Assembly (NCBI RefSeq): GCF_016583825.1
Contig: NZ_NRRV01000044.1
Location: 1-44,465 of the forward strand
DNA: 44,465 nucleotides
Origin: Thiohalocapsa halophila
Lineage (GTDB): Bacteria; Pseudomonadota; Gammaproteobacteria; Chromatiales; Chromatiaceae
Direction of reading: 5' to 3'
Below the pieces are notes generated by a model, which searched no databases, was not told the origin of the DNA, and saw only the letters and a program-made list of their open reading frames with translations. The stretch's first letter is position 1. Each line of letters opens with the position of its first letter. A program made the position numbers and the translations under genes. Of the stretch, positions 7,263 to 15,845 are shown piece after piece.

Positions 7263-8801
7263 ATGGTCAAAGCTTCACCATCAAGGCCCGTGCTCGGCGC
7301 CGTGTTCATCCTGTCCGTGATCATCTGCGGGGCCATCGGCGTCTGGAGCGTGCTGGCACCGGATGCCGTCGCCGGCGCCGCAAACGCCCTCACCGGCTTC
7401 GCGCTGACGACGCTCGACTGGCTGTTCCTGATGCTCTGCACCAGCTTCGTCGTCCTCGGCGCAGTGCTGGCGCTCGGGCCCTACGGCAAGATCAAGCTCG
7501 GTGCCGACGACGACGAGCCCGAGTTCTCGACGGTCTCCTGGATCGCCATGCTCTTCGCCGGCGGCATGGGGGCAGGACTCCTGTTCTGGGGCCCGGCGGA
7601 GCCGATGTACCACTTCACGGACCCGCCAGGCATCGCCGGCGGTACGCCGGAGGCCGCCCGACTGGCCATGGTGCTGACCAATCTGCACTGGGGGCTGCAC
7701 GCCTGGTCCATCTACGCCGTCTGCGCCCTGGTCATCGCCTACTTCATTTTCCGCCGCAACAAGCCGGGGCTCATCTCCACCCCCATCCGCTATGCCTTTC
7801 GCGGACGCTGGGTCGGCCCCGTGGCCACCGCCGCCGACATCCTGGGGGTGGTGGCCGTCATCCTCGGTCTGGGCGGCTCGCTGGCCATGGGCACCCTGCA
7901 GGTGCGCGCCGGTCTCGGCGAGGTGGCCGGGGTGCCGGCGACGGACTGGGTGAGCATCACCATCGTCTGCGTGCTGGCGGTGTGCTTCTTCACCTCCGCC
8001 AGCACCGGTCTCGGCCAGGGCATCAAGGTGCTGTCCAACCTGAACATGGCCATCGCCGTGGCCATCATGTTGTTCATACTCTTTGTCGGCCCGACGCGTT
8101 TCATCCTGGAGACCTTCACCACCACCATCGGCGACTATCTCAACAACCTCCCGGCCATGTCCTTTCGCCTCTATCCCTTCGAGGGGCTCACGGAATGGAC
8201 GGCCGGCTGGACCCTGACTTATCTCATCTGGTGGCTCGCCTGGGGTCCCTTCGTCGGCGTCTTCATCGCCCGCATCAGCCGCGGGCGGACCATCCGCGAG
8301 TTCATGCTGGGGGTGGTGCTGATCCCGTCCATCTTCTCCATGCTCTGGTTCGCCACCTTCGGCGGCGCCGGCTTCTTCATCGAGCTGCAGGGCTCGGGCG
8401 GGCTCGCGGACCTGGTGTTCGATGACGTTGCCAAGGCGCTGTTCGCGCTCTTCGACTTCTTCCCGCTCGCGGAGATGCTGAGCTGGGCGGCGCTGGTGCT
8501 GATCTTCGTGTTCCTGGTGACCAGCGCCGACAGCGGCACCTTCGTGGTCAGCATGATGACCGGCAAGGGCACGCTGGACCCTCCGGTGGGCCTCAAGCTG
8601 ACCTGGGCGCTGATCATCACGGCCATCACCATCGGCACCTTGCTGGCGGGCAGCGTCGAGGTGGCCAAGACCCTGGCCGTCACCGGCGCCATTCCCTTCG
8701 CGCTGGTGCTGCTGCTGCAGATCGCCGCCTTCCTGCGCACGCTGCGCGACGAGGAAGGTCCGGCGGCGGCTCAGCGCGAGGAGGAGGCCCGCTCAGCATG
8801 A
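7263..8801 (+). CDS. BCCT-family transporter (512 aa)
   Basis: This is an inner-membrane secondary transporter of the betaine/carnitine/choline family, with about 12 membrane helices. Signature parts include FAGGMGAGLLFWGPAEPMYHF near residue 98, HWGLHAWSIYAV near 140, a glycine-rich unwound helix (LGLGGSLAMGTLQV), and the Trp-rich block LTYLIWWLAWGPFVGVFIAR. It lacks the long charged C-terminal osmosensing tail of BetP-like members, so osmotic control by that route is unlikely. The start at 7263 follows GGAGG at 7253-7257. Its stop overlaps the start of the next gene (ATGA at 8798-8801), giving translational coupling to a solute-binding lipoprotein. That partnership is not expected for a BCCT carrier. 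The substrate is probably a quaternary ammonium or zwitterionic compound. Confidence 0.92.
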   Translation: MVKASPSRPVLGAVFILSVIICGAIGVWSVLAPDAVAGAANALTGFALTTLDWLFLMLCTSFVVLGAVLALGPYGKIKLGADDDEPEFSTVSWIAMLFAGGMGAGLLFWGPAEPMYHFTDPPGIAGGTPEAARLAMVLTNLHWGLHAWSIYAVCALVIAYFIFRRNKPGLISTPIRYAFRGRWVGPVATAADILGVVAVILGLGGSLAMGTLQVRAGLGEVAGVPATDWVSITIVCVLAVCFFTSASTGLGQGIKVLSNLNMAIAVAIMLFILFVGPTRFILETFTTTIGDYLNNLPAMSFRLYPFEGLTEWTAGWTLTYLIWWLAWGPFVGVFIARISRGRTIREFMLGVVLIPSIFSMLWFATFGGAGFFIELQGSGGLADLVFDDVAKALFALFDFFPLAEMLSWAALVLIFVFLVTSADSGTFVVSMMTGKGTLDPPVGLKLTWALIITAITIGTLLAGSVEVAKTLAVTGAIPFALVLLLQIAAFLRTLRDEEGPAAAQREEEARSA

Positions 8802-10744
8802 ACGCGTACCGGCATATGCGCTGGCTGGTGGCGCTGGCAGTGGCGGTCCTTGCCGGCTGCGGCGAGATCGAGCGCCCGGTGGTGGTGGGGGCCAAAGACT
8901 TCGCCGAGCAGCAGATCACCGCCCAGCTCCTGGCGCAGACGCTGCGCGCCCACAACATCCCGGCGGAGGTGGACGACACGGCGCGCAACACCTTGGATAC
9001 CCTCGGCGCCTTGTGGGTCGGCGACATCGACCTGCATGTGGACTACTCCGGCTCCATCCTGGCGCTGGCCGGCCACCCGCCTGTGCACGAGGACCCGGCG
9101 TCCTTCGTCGCTGCGCAGCAGGAGCTCGCGCCCTTCGAGCTGACCATGGGGCCACTGCTCGGCTTCAGCAACGACTATGTCGTGCTGGCGCGCCCGGGCT
9201 CCCGCGCCGCGGCATCACCGGCGACCTTGAGCGCGCTGGCCGACCGGGGCCAGGCGCTGCGCATGGGCATGACCGAGGAGTTCCGGGCGCGGCCGGTGGA
9301 CGGCTTCGAGCCGCTGGTACGCCGCTACGGGCTCAACGCCGAGCCGACGCTGGTGGTGCCGAGCTCGCCGGAGGGCAAGGACAGGCTCTACGCGGCCCTG
9401 CTTGGCGGCGACCTCGACCTGGCCGTGGGCTTCGGCACAGACCCGCAGATCGCCGAGTTCGGGCTGGTCGGCATCGCCGACGACCGCGGCTTCTTTCCGG
9501 CCTATGCCGCAGCGCCCATCACCCGCAAAGCCTTGCTGGAGCGCCGTCCCGACATCGCGCAAGCACTGGCGAGCCTTGAAGACCGGGTCTCCACCGAGGC
9601 CATGCAGGAGATGATGGTGGAGGTGGCGACGCTGGGCACCGATCCTTTCGCGGCCGTCGCCCGCTTCCTGGACCCCACCCTGCCACCGGCCACCGACGGT
9701 ACCCTGGCCCGCCCCTTCGGCATCGCGGTGGGCCGCCTGGATGCCGTCGCCGGGCAGGCGGCGGACGTGGTGCTGGGGCTGCGCAAGGCCTTCCCCGGGC
9801 GGCGCATCGAGGTGCGGCGTGTTTCCGACCCCCTCGCGCCGCTGCGCGACGGTGCAGTCCGCTATGCGCTGGTGAGCGGGCCTGAGCTCTTCAATCTCGA
9901 CATCGAGCGCGGGGATGCCGATCCGACGGCGATCGCGACAGGGATGCCGCTCCCACAGACCGAGCGGGGCAAGCCGCAGCGGGGCGATGCCGACGCCCTG
10001 GTGCCGGTGGGCTTCGACACCCTGCATCTGCTGGTGCGGCCCGACGAAGACCGGGAGGTCTGGGGCGCCGAGTCGAGCCTCGGCGTGGGCCCCGGCGCCG
10101 GTGTCACAGCGCGCACCGTGGTCTTTCTCGAGTCCGGTATGGCGTCGGCCGAAGCGGCCCTGGTGCCTACCGATGCCACCGGCCTCGCCGCCTTCCGCGC
10201 CCAGGCCGCTGCAGTGCGCGACGGCGAGCTGGACGGCCTGCTGATCATGGCCGAGACCGGTCATCCGCTCATCGCCGAGCTGCTCGCATCCGGCCTGCGG
10301 CTCGCGCCCATCGACCGCTGGGCGGCCGAGGGCAACCGCATGGCCTTCCCCTTCCTGCAGCCGGTGACCATTCCGGCCGGGACCTATCCAGGGCAGACCA
10401 CACCGCTCGCCAGCGTCGGCAGCCAGGCGGTACTGGCGGCGGCTCGACAGGATCCGACGGAGGCCGTCGGCGTTGTCGGCCCGGGCTCCGCCGCCATCGG
10501 CCAGAACCTACCGGTGGCCGCGGGCACGGTGGCGCGTATCCGCGAGGCGCTCGACGTCACCGTCGGCCTGGACCCGAGCCTGCCGACATCCACCGTCGCC
10601 TTCCAGCCGCCGGCGGAGCGCCGCGAGGGCATCGGACTCTCGCCGGCCGTGTCGCTGGCCAATCTGGGAGCCATCCTGGCGCTGGTGCTGATCATCCGGC
10701 TCTATCTCGCCAAACCGGCGGCTCGACCCGGCGCGCCGCCATAG
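8798..10744 (+). CDS. Lipoprotein joining an OpuAC-type and a TAXI-type solute-binding domain, with C-terminal anchor (648 aa)
   Basis: The N terminus is a lipoprotein signal with lipobox LAGC at about residue 23. Residues about 27-300 form an OpuAC/ProX-type glycine-betaine-class binding domain (VVVGAKDFAEQQITAQLLAQ, GDIDLHVDYSGSILAL, PSSPEGKDRLYAALLGGDLDLAVGFGTD). Residues about 305-610 resemble a TAXI-type TRAP solute receptor: PFGIAVGRLDAVAGQAADVV, then YALVSGPELFNL, GFDTLHLLVRP, and TIPAGTYPGQTTPLASVGSQAVL, the last being a family hallmark. A single membrane helix (LGAILALVLIIRLYLA) lies near the end. Two binding domains of different transporter classes in one chain, coupled to BCCT, is unusual. 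A 72-bp REP-like in-frame insertion lies at about residues 373-398. The protein probably presents or senses substrate for the BCCT carrier, which is inference. Confidence 0.8.
   Translation: MNAYRHMRWLVALAVAVLAGCGEIERPVVVGAKDFAEQQITAQLLAQTLRAHNIPAEVDDTARNTLDTLGALWVGDIDLHVDYSGSILALAGHPPVHEDPASFVAAQQELAPFELTMGPLLGFSNDYVVLARPGSRAAASPATLSALADRGQALRMGMTEEFRARPVDGFEPLVRRYGLNAEPTLVVPSSPEGKDRLYAALLGGDLDLAVGFGTDPQIAEFGLVGIADDRGFFPAYAAAPITRKALLERRPDIAQALASLEDRVSTEAMQEMMVEVATLGTDPFAAVARFLDPTLPPATDGTLARPFGIAVGRLDAVAGQAADVVLGLRKAFPGRRIEVRRVSDPLAPLRDGAVRYALVSGPELFNLDIERGDADPTAIATGMPLPQTERGKPQRGDADALVPVGFDTLHLLVRPDEDREVWGAESSLGVGPGAGVTARTVVFLESGMASAEAALVPTDATGLAAFRAQAAAVRDGELDGLLIMAETGHPLIAELLASGLRLAPIDRWAAEGNRMAFPFLQPVTIPAGTYPGQTTPLASVGSQAVLAAARQDPTEAVGVVGPGSAAIGQNLPVAAGTVARIREALDVTVGLDPSLPTSTVAFQPPAERREGIGLSPAVSLANLGAILALVLIIRLYLAKPAARPGAPP
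9914..9993 (-). repeat. In-frame REP-like insertion inside the binding-protein gene
   Basis: The core at 9933-9957 matches the minus strand of the REP-like units at 28914 and 28998 at 23 of 25 positions (read on minus: GTGGGAGCGGCATCC followed by a short GC-rich end). It is bracketed by an 8-bp direct repeat GATGCCGA at 9914-9921 and 9986-9993, spaced exactly 72 bp (24 codons), so the frame is kept. Confidence 0.65.
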
Positions 10745-11096
10745 CGGCGCTGACCGTTGTGGCAGATGCAATCGCCGCCTGCGAGCGACTCGCGAACGCC
10801 CCACTTGTCAAGCCAAACCAAGCGCAGCCGGTGATGGGCCGGTGATGGGCGACAGCGATGGTGGTCGTTCGCGCCTCCGCCCGGCTTACACCGGGAACTG
10901 CCCTGCCCCAATCCATTCCGGAACAGACGCTCGGCCGTCTCCGCAAAGAACGTGGGCCAGGGCCCTCGCGCGCTTGACGCAGCCGCTGACACCGACTCAT
11001 CCGCCCATTTTGGGCGGTGCCGGCATGCGGCCGAGGCCCCGAGCGATCATCATCTAGCCCTTGGACCGGCCTCACCGAGGACGTGATCGCAAGACC
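10745..11096. other. 352-bp intergenic region upstream of the MFP-RND operon
   Basis: No gene is seen. It contains a short direct repeat (CCGGTGATGGG twice, near 10830-10850) and candidate operator copy C. The sequence GAGGA at 11077-11081 is the nearest ribosome-site-like motif to the MFP start, but its spacing is long. Confidence 0.5.
11002..11016 (+). promoter_or_regulatory. Candidate operator, copy C (upstream of the MFP-RND operon)
   Basis: Reads CGCCCATTTTGGGCG, a perfect inverted repeat apart from its central ATTTT, extended by one pair each side (CCGCCCA / TGGGCGG at 11001-11017). It lies 81-95 bases before the MFP start. Read alone it could be a terminator of the preceding operon, but it has no following T-tract and it recurs upstream of two other operons. 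Confidence 0.45.
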
Positions 11097-12263
11097 ATGA
11101 CACACGAGCGCAGCCGCCGATGGCGGACGTCCACAATAACCCCCGCCCGGCACCGGTTGTTGACCGCGGCCCTGGCGCTGGCGGTCGCTCTCGCCGGATG
11201 CGGGCAGTCCGAGCCACCCCCGAGCGAGCCCGCCGACGTCTCCCGCCCGGCTCAGATCCTGCGGGTGAGCCCGGCGGCGCTGGACAGCAGCCTGCGCTTC
11301 CCCGGCCGGGTGCGGGCGGTGCAGCGGGTGGAGCTGGCCTTCAACGTGCCCGGGCAGATCGTCGAGCTGCCCGTGGTCGAAGGACAAGCGGTGGACACGG
11401 GCGCCCTGATCGCGCGCCTGGACCCCGCCGCCTACGAGACGACCCTGGACGCGGCCAGGGCGGAGCTCGATGCCGCCACCGCCGAGTACGAGCGCGTGCG
11501 CCGGCTCTGGGAGCAGAGCCAGGCCGTGGCGCGGGCCGAGGTGGAGCGCAAGCGCACTGCGATGGACGTGGCGCGCTCGCGCTTCGCCGCCGCCCGGCAG
11601 GACCTGGAAGACACCCGGCTGACGGCACCCTTCGCCGGCAGTATCGCCCGCCGATTGGTCGAGAGATTCCAGAACGTGCAGGCGAAGGAGCCGGTGGTGA
11701 GCCTGCAGAATCAGGATACGCTGGACATCGTCATCCATGTGCCGGAGCGCGTGGTGCGCAGCGAGCCGAAGCGCATCGCGGGCTCGGCGGTGTTCGACGA
11801 CCTGCCGCAGCGGCGCTTCCCGGTGACGCTGAAATCCTTCGCGGGCGAGGCCGATCCGCAGACCCAGACCTACGAGGTGGTCCTCGGCCTCGCCCGGCCG
11901 CCGGACCTGCGGGTGCTGCCGGGCATGGCCGTCGAGGTGCTGCCGGAGACCGCCGCCGATCCCGCCCCTGCCGATGCCGCCGGGGCTGGCGATGCCGCTG
12001 GCGACGGCGAGGTACCGGTGTCCGTCGCCCCGGTGCTCGTACCCCTGGCCGCCGTCGTCGCAGGCGCCGACGGCACACCCACCGTCTGGGTGGTGGACCC
12101 GGAGACCGACCGCGTCAGCCGGCGCGTGATCGAAACCGGCGCCGTCCAGGGCGCCGACGTCACCGTGCCGGCGGGGCTCGCCACCGGCGAGCGGATCATC
12201 ACCGCCGGCGTCCACCACCTGCGCGAGGGCATGCGCGTGCACCCGCTCGCGTCGGATCTCTGA
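11097..12263 (+). CDS. RND efflux periplasmic adaptor lipoprotein (388 aa)
   Basis: This is a membrane-fusion (HlyD/AcrA-type) adaptor that links an RND pump to an outer-membrane channel. The N-terminal signal ends in a lipobox (AVALAGC, about residue 35). Next are the biotinyl-lipoyl half-motifs (FNVPGQIVELPVVEGQAVDTG and LTAPFAGSIARRLVERFQNV) flanking a coiled-coil hairpin (TLDAARAELDAATAEYERVR to about residue 175). Then come the beta-barrel (GSAVFDDLPQRRFPVTLKSF) and membrane-proximal domains (VPLAAVVAGADGTPTVWVVD). An Ala/Asp-rich linker near 285-305 is longer than usual. The pump gene begins 10 bases downstream. No TolC-type gene is in the window, so a shared outer-membrane channel is likely used. 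Confidence 0.9.
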   Translation: MTHERSRRWRTSTITPARHRLLTAALALAVALAGCGQSEPPPSEPADVSRPAQILRVSPAALDSSLRFPGRVRAVQRVELAFNVPGQIVELPVVEGQAVDTGALIARLDPAAYETTLDAARAELDAATAEYERVRRLWEQSQAVARAEVERKRTAMDVARSRFAAARQDLEDTRLTAPFAGSIARRLVERFQNVQAKEPVVSLQNQDTLDIVIHVPERVVRSEPKRIAGSAVFDDLPQRRFPVTLKSFAGEADPQTQTYEVVLGLARPPDLRVLPGMAVEVLPETAADPAPADAAGAGDAAGDGEVPVSVAPVLVPLAAVVAGADGTPTVWVVDPETDRVSRRVIETGAVQGADVTVPAGLATGERIITAGVHHLREGMRVHPLASDL

Positions 12264-12273
12264 CGGCGCAGCC

Positions 12274-15200
12274 ATGAACATCGCCGCCGCCACGCTGGAC
12301 AAGCGCACCATCGCCTGGCTCGGCTGCCTGCTGCTGCTCATCGGCGGCTGGATCAGCTACCAGGGGCTCGGCCGCTTCGAGGACCCGGAGTTCGTCATCC
12401 GCGAGGCGGTCATCGTCACGCCCTACCCCGGCGCGCTGCCCACGGAGGTGGCGGACGAGGTCACCGACGTCATCGAGGGCGCCGCACAGCAGCTCCAGGA
12501 GGTGAAGGAGATCACCTCCGTCTCCGGCATGGGCCTATCGCGGGTGTCGGTGGAGATCGATCTGCCCTTCGCGCGCACCCGCGACCAACTGGAGCAGGTC
12601 TGGGACAAGCTCCGCCGCAAGGTGCAGGACGCCCAGCGCCGGCTGCCCCCCGGTGCCGGGCCGTCGGTGGTCAACGACGACTTCGGCGATGTCTATGCGC
12701 TCTTCTTCGCCGTCACCGGCGACGGCTGGTCGCTGGAGCAGATCCGCGACTATGTGGAGGTGCTGGAGCGCGAGCTGGTGCTGGTGCCCGGCGTGGCCAA
12801 GGTGGCCACCCTGGGCACGCCGCGGGATGCCATCTACATCGAGATCACCGCCGCCCGCGCCGCCCAGCTCGGCATCACCCGGGCGCAGATCGACGAGGCC
12901 CTGCACCGGCAGAACGTGATCGCGGCCGCCGGTGACGTGACCGCCGGCGCGCAGCGCATCCGCATCGTCCCCAAGGCGCAGGTAGATTCGGTGGCCGCCA
13001 TCGGCAACATCGTGCTCGGCGCAGGCGGCGGCGACCGGGTGATCTTCCTCAAGGACGTGGCGCGCATCACCCGCGGCGTGGTGGAGCCGCCGCAGGCCCT
13101 GATGGGCTACGACGGCCAGCCTGCCATCGGCCTCGGCGTGTCGAACGTCGCCGGCGGCAACGTGGTGGAGATGGGCGATGCGGTGCGCGCGCGGCTCGCG
13201 GAGCTGGAGTCCCAGCGGCCGGTGGGCATGGCGCTCAACGCCGTCTCCTACCAGTCCGACTCGGTGCGGGCGGCCGTCGACGGCTTCGTCGCCAACCTCA
13301 TCGCCGCAGTGGTCATCGTGGTGGGCGTGCTGGTGCTCTTCATGGGGCTGCGCAGCGCATTCGTCGTCGGCGCCGTGCTGGTGCTGACGGTGGCCGGCAC
13401 CCTGATCGCGATGTATCTGGACGGCATCGCCATGCAGCGCATTTCCCTCGGCGCGCTGATCATCGCCCTCGGCATGCTGGTGGACAATGCCATCGTCGTC
13501 ACCGACGGCATCCTGGTGCGCCTGCAGCGGGGCGAGGACCGCCGCGCCGCGGCCATCGCCGTGGTGCAGGCCACGCAATGGCCGCTGCTCGGCGGCACGG
13601 CGGTGGGCATCCTGGCCTTCAGCGCCATCGGGCTGTCGCCGACGGACATGGGCGAATACGCAGGCTCCCTGTTCTGGGTGATCCTGTACTCCATGCTGCT
13701 GAGCTGGCTGCTGGCGGTGACCATCACGCCGCTGCTGTGCGTGTCTTTCCTCAAGGTCAAGCCCGCCGCGGGCGCCCACAGCCCCCGCCATCCGGTGCTG
13801 GAGCGCTATCGGGCCCTGCTGCGCACGCTGCTGCGGCATCGCCTGGGCACCGGGCTCGCGCTGCTGGCCCTGCTGGCGGCGGGCGTGGCCGGGCTCGGAC
13901 ATGTACCGGCGGGCTTCATGCCGGAGTCGGCGCGCCCGCAGTTCGTCGTCGACATGTATCTGCCCCAGGGCACCGACATCGAGGCCACGGCGGCGGAGCT
14001 CGGCGCCATCGAGCAGCGCGTCCGCGCCAAGCCCGGCGTCACCCATGCCACCAGCTTCGTCGGCCAGGGTGGCCTGCGCTTCATGCTGACCTATGCCCCG
14101 GAGGAGCCGAACAGCGCCTACGGGCAGCTGCTGGTGGACGTGGACGACTTCCGGCGCATCGATCCGCTGGTGGCGGAGCTGCAGGCGGAGCTGACGGCAG
14201 CGCATCCGGACGCCGCCGTCAAGGTGTGGAAGTTCATGCTCGGACGCGGCGGCGGCAAGAAGATCGAGGCCGCCTTCCGCGGGCCGGACCCGGCGGTGCT
14301 GCGCCGGCTCGCCGACCAGGCCAAGGCCGTCATGGCCGCGGACCCGGGCGCTGTCGCCGTGCAGGACGACTGGCGCGAGAAGGTCGCGGTGCTGCGCCCG
14401 GACGTGGACCCGGTCGCCGCCCAGCGCGCCGGTGTCGACGCCGGGGAGATCAGCGCCGCGCTGAATCGTGCCTTCAGCGGCGAGCAGGTGGGCGTCTATC
14501 GCGAGGGCGACACCCTGGTGCCGCTGATCGCCCGGGCGCCGCAGGCGGAGCGCGAGGAAGCCGCGGCGCTGGACAACGTCCAGGTCTACAGCCCGACGGC
14601 CGGCCGTTACCTGCCGGTGGGCCAGCTGGTGGACGGCACGGACCTCGCTTGGGTGGACGCCATCGTGCGCCGGGTGGACCGCTTTCCCACCATCAAGGCC
14701 CAAGCCGATCCGCTGCCGGGCGCGCTGTCCGCACCGGTGCTGGAACGGCTCAAACCGCAGATCGAGGCCATCGCGCTGCCGCCCGGCTATGCGCTGGAAT
14801 GGCACGGCGAGTACAAGGCATCCCGCGAGGCCAACGCCGGGCTCGCGGTCTCCGCGCCCTATGGCTTCGCGGCCATGGTGCTCGCGGTGGTGGTCATGTT
14901 CAACGCGCTGCGCCAGCCACTGGTGATCTGGCTCACCGTGCCGCTCGCGATCATCGGCGTCGCCGTCGGGCTCTTGCTCTTCCAAGTGCCCTTCGAGTTC
15001 ATGGCCATCCTCGGTTTCTTGAGTCTCATCGGCATGCTGGTCAAAAACGCCATCGTCCTGGTGGACGAGGCCGACGCCGAGCGCAAATCCGGCAGCCCGG
15101 GCCTGGCGCCGGTGCTGGACGCCGCCGCCAGCCGCGCCCGGCCGGTGGTGCTGGGCGCGCTGACCACCATCCTCGGCGTCGCGCCGCTGCTGCTCGACCC

Positions 15201-15324
15201 CTTCTTCAAGAGCATGGCGGTGACCATCATGTTCGGCCTCGCCTTCGCGACGCTGCTGACGCTCATCGTCGTGCCCCTGCTCTATGCCGTGCTGTTTCGG
15301 ATGCGGGATGATGCCCCTGCCTGA
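12274..15324 (+). CDS. RND-family efflux permease (1016 aa)
   Basis: This is a proton-driven inner-membrane pump of the AcrB/HAE1 class that exports drugs or other amphipathic compounds with the preceding adaptor. Its two halves have the usual arrangement: a first membrane helix (IAWLGCLLLLIGGWISYQGL), a long periplasmic porter region with FEDPEFVIREAVIVTPYPGA, then helices 2-6 with GMLVDNAIVVTDGILVRLQR in helix 4. In helix 4 the first of the AcrB Asp pair is kept and the second is Asn. A second periplasmic loop and repeated helices ending VVPLLYAVLFRM follow. Length fits the family. A ribosome site is weak, and translational coupling to the adaptor is likely. Confidence 0.93.
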   Translation: MNIAAATLDKRTIAWLGCLLLLIGGWISYQGLGRFEDPEFVIREAVIVTPYPGALPTEVADEVTDVIEGAAQQLQEVKEITSVSGMGLSRVSVEIDLPFARTRDQLEQVWDKLRRKVQDAQRRLPPGAGPSVVNDDFGDVYALFFAVTGDGWSLEQIRDYVEVLERELVLVPGVAKVATLGTPRDAIYIEITAARAAQLGITRAQIDEALHRQNVIAAAGDVTAGAQRIRIVPKAQVDSVAAIGNIVLGAGGGDRVIFLKDVARITRGVVEPPQALMGYDGQPAIGLGVSNVAGGNVVEMGDAVRARLAELESQRPVGMALNAVSYQSDSVRAAVDGFVANLIAAVVIVVGVLVLFMGLRSAFVVGAVLVLTVAGTLIAMYLDGIAMQRISLGALIIALGMLVDNAIVVTDGILVRLQRGEDRRAAAIAVVQATQWPLLGGTAVGILAFSAIGLSPTDMGEYAGSLFWVILYSMLLSWLLAVTITPLLCVSFLKVKPAAGAHSPRHPVLERYRALLRTLLRHRLGTGLALLALLAAGVAGLGHVPAGFMPESARPQFVVDMYLPQGTDIEATAAELGAIEQRVRAKPGVTHATSFVGQGGLRFMLTYAPEEPNSAYGQLLVDVDDFRRIDPLVAELQAELTAAHPDAAVKVWKFMLGRGGGKKIEAAFRGPDPAVLRRLADQAKAVMAADPGAVAVQDDWREKVAVLRPDVDPVAAQRAGVDAGEISAALNRAFSGEQVGVYREGDTLVPLIARAPQAEREEAAALDNVQVYSPTAGRYLPVGQLVDGTDLAWVDAIVRRVDRFPTIKAQADPLPGALSAPVLERLKPQIEAIALPPGYALEWHGEYKASREANAGLAVSAPYGFAAMVLAVVVMFNALRQPLVIWLTVPLAIIGVAVGLLLFQVPFEFMAILGFLSLIGMLVKNAIVLVDEADAERKSGSPGLAPVLDAAASRARPVVLGALTTILGVAPLLLDPFFKSMAVTIMFGLAFATLLTLIVVPLLYAVLFRMRDDAPA

Positions 15325-15351
15325 AGCGCGGCCGCTTGTCGCGCAGGCGCC

Positions 15352-15367
15352 CGGGTGCATGCACCCG
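15352..15367. terminator. Perfect 16-bp palindrome after the RND operon
   Basis: CGGGTGCATGCACCCG lies 28 bases past the RND stop. As RNA it would give a hairpin but there is no T-tract, so this could be a terminator or a protein-binding palindrome. Confidence 0.35.
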
Positions 15368-15390
15368 CTGCCGGCGGCGCTGGTCGCCGA

Positions 15391-15510
15391 CTTCAGATCG
15401 TCACCGGCATCCGCACCGGTGCGCTCATCGCGCCCTTTGCCTTTCTGGGGCCGGAGTACGACCCCGTGCTGCGCGAGGTCTACACCCAGTTCTCCAGCGA
15501 GGACCTGTGG
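15391..15510 (+). pseudogene. Patatin-like phospholipase fragment
   Basis: About 40 residues match the nucleophile region of bacterial patatin-like proteins: VTGIRTGALIAPFAFLGPEY, then DPVLREVYTQF. In intact members the motif is GxSxG with a catalytic Ser; here the Ser position is Arg (GIRTG). No upstream start, glycine-rich oxyanion loop or downstream catalytic Asp is present in frame. It is a dead fragment. Confidence 0.55.
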
Positions 15511-15628
15511 AGCCGCGCGGTCCCCTGCAGATCGCCCGCGGCAATGCCGTCTCCAGCACCCGCCCGCTGCGCCGCAAGATCCCAGTGGCCCAGTGCCCGG
15601 ATGCAGTGCCCGGAGATTGCGCCGCCCG

Positions 15629-15822
15629 AAGCATCCGAAGGCAGCCGCGGCCGATGCGGAGGCTGCAGCCGCCCTGCTCGACCCGCATGCGCTGACGCAG
15701 GAAGATCGCGACGTTGATGGGAAGCAACGCTTCGTGACACTTGGGCTCGGCAGCGCAGGCCGCTTGCTCGTCGTCGTGTGGACACAGCGCGATGACGACC
15801 GCGCATCCGCGTCGAGAAGTGA
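15629..15822 (+). pseudogene. BrnT-type toxin fragment
   Basis: The translation KHPKAAAADAEAAAALLDPH, then ALTQEDRDVDGKQRFVTLGL and GSAGRLLVVVWTQR matches the body of BrnT ribonuclease toxins (KHG-xFEEA-DPxAL-ERFV-GRLLVVV-T). The N-terminal start is missing. Near 15800 the frame slips: a +1 shift gives RIRVEK then a stop, where intact BrnT reads RIRxISAR. No BrnA antitoxin follows. Confidence 0.55.
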
Positions 15823-15845
15823 TCCCGCCGATGGCGCGATGTGGC

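Noticed and set aside
11001..11017. Simple Rho-independent terminator after the binding-protein gene
   Set aside because: It lacks a T-tract and lies about 260 bases past the stop; the same 15-mer upstream of two other operons favours a binding site, though a terminator cannot be excluded.
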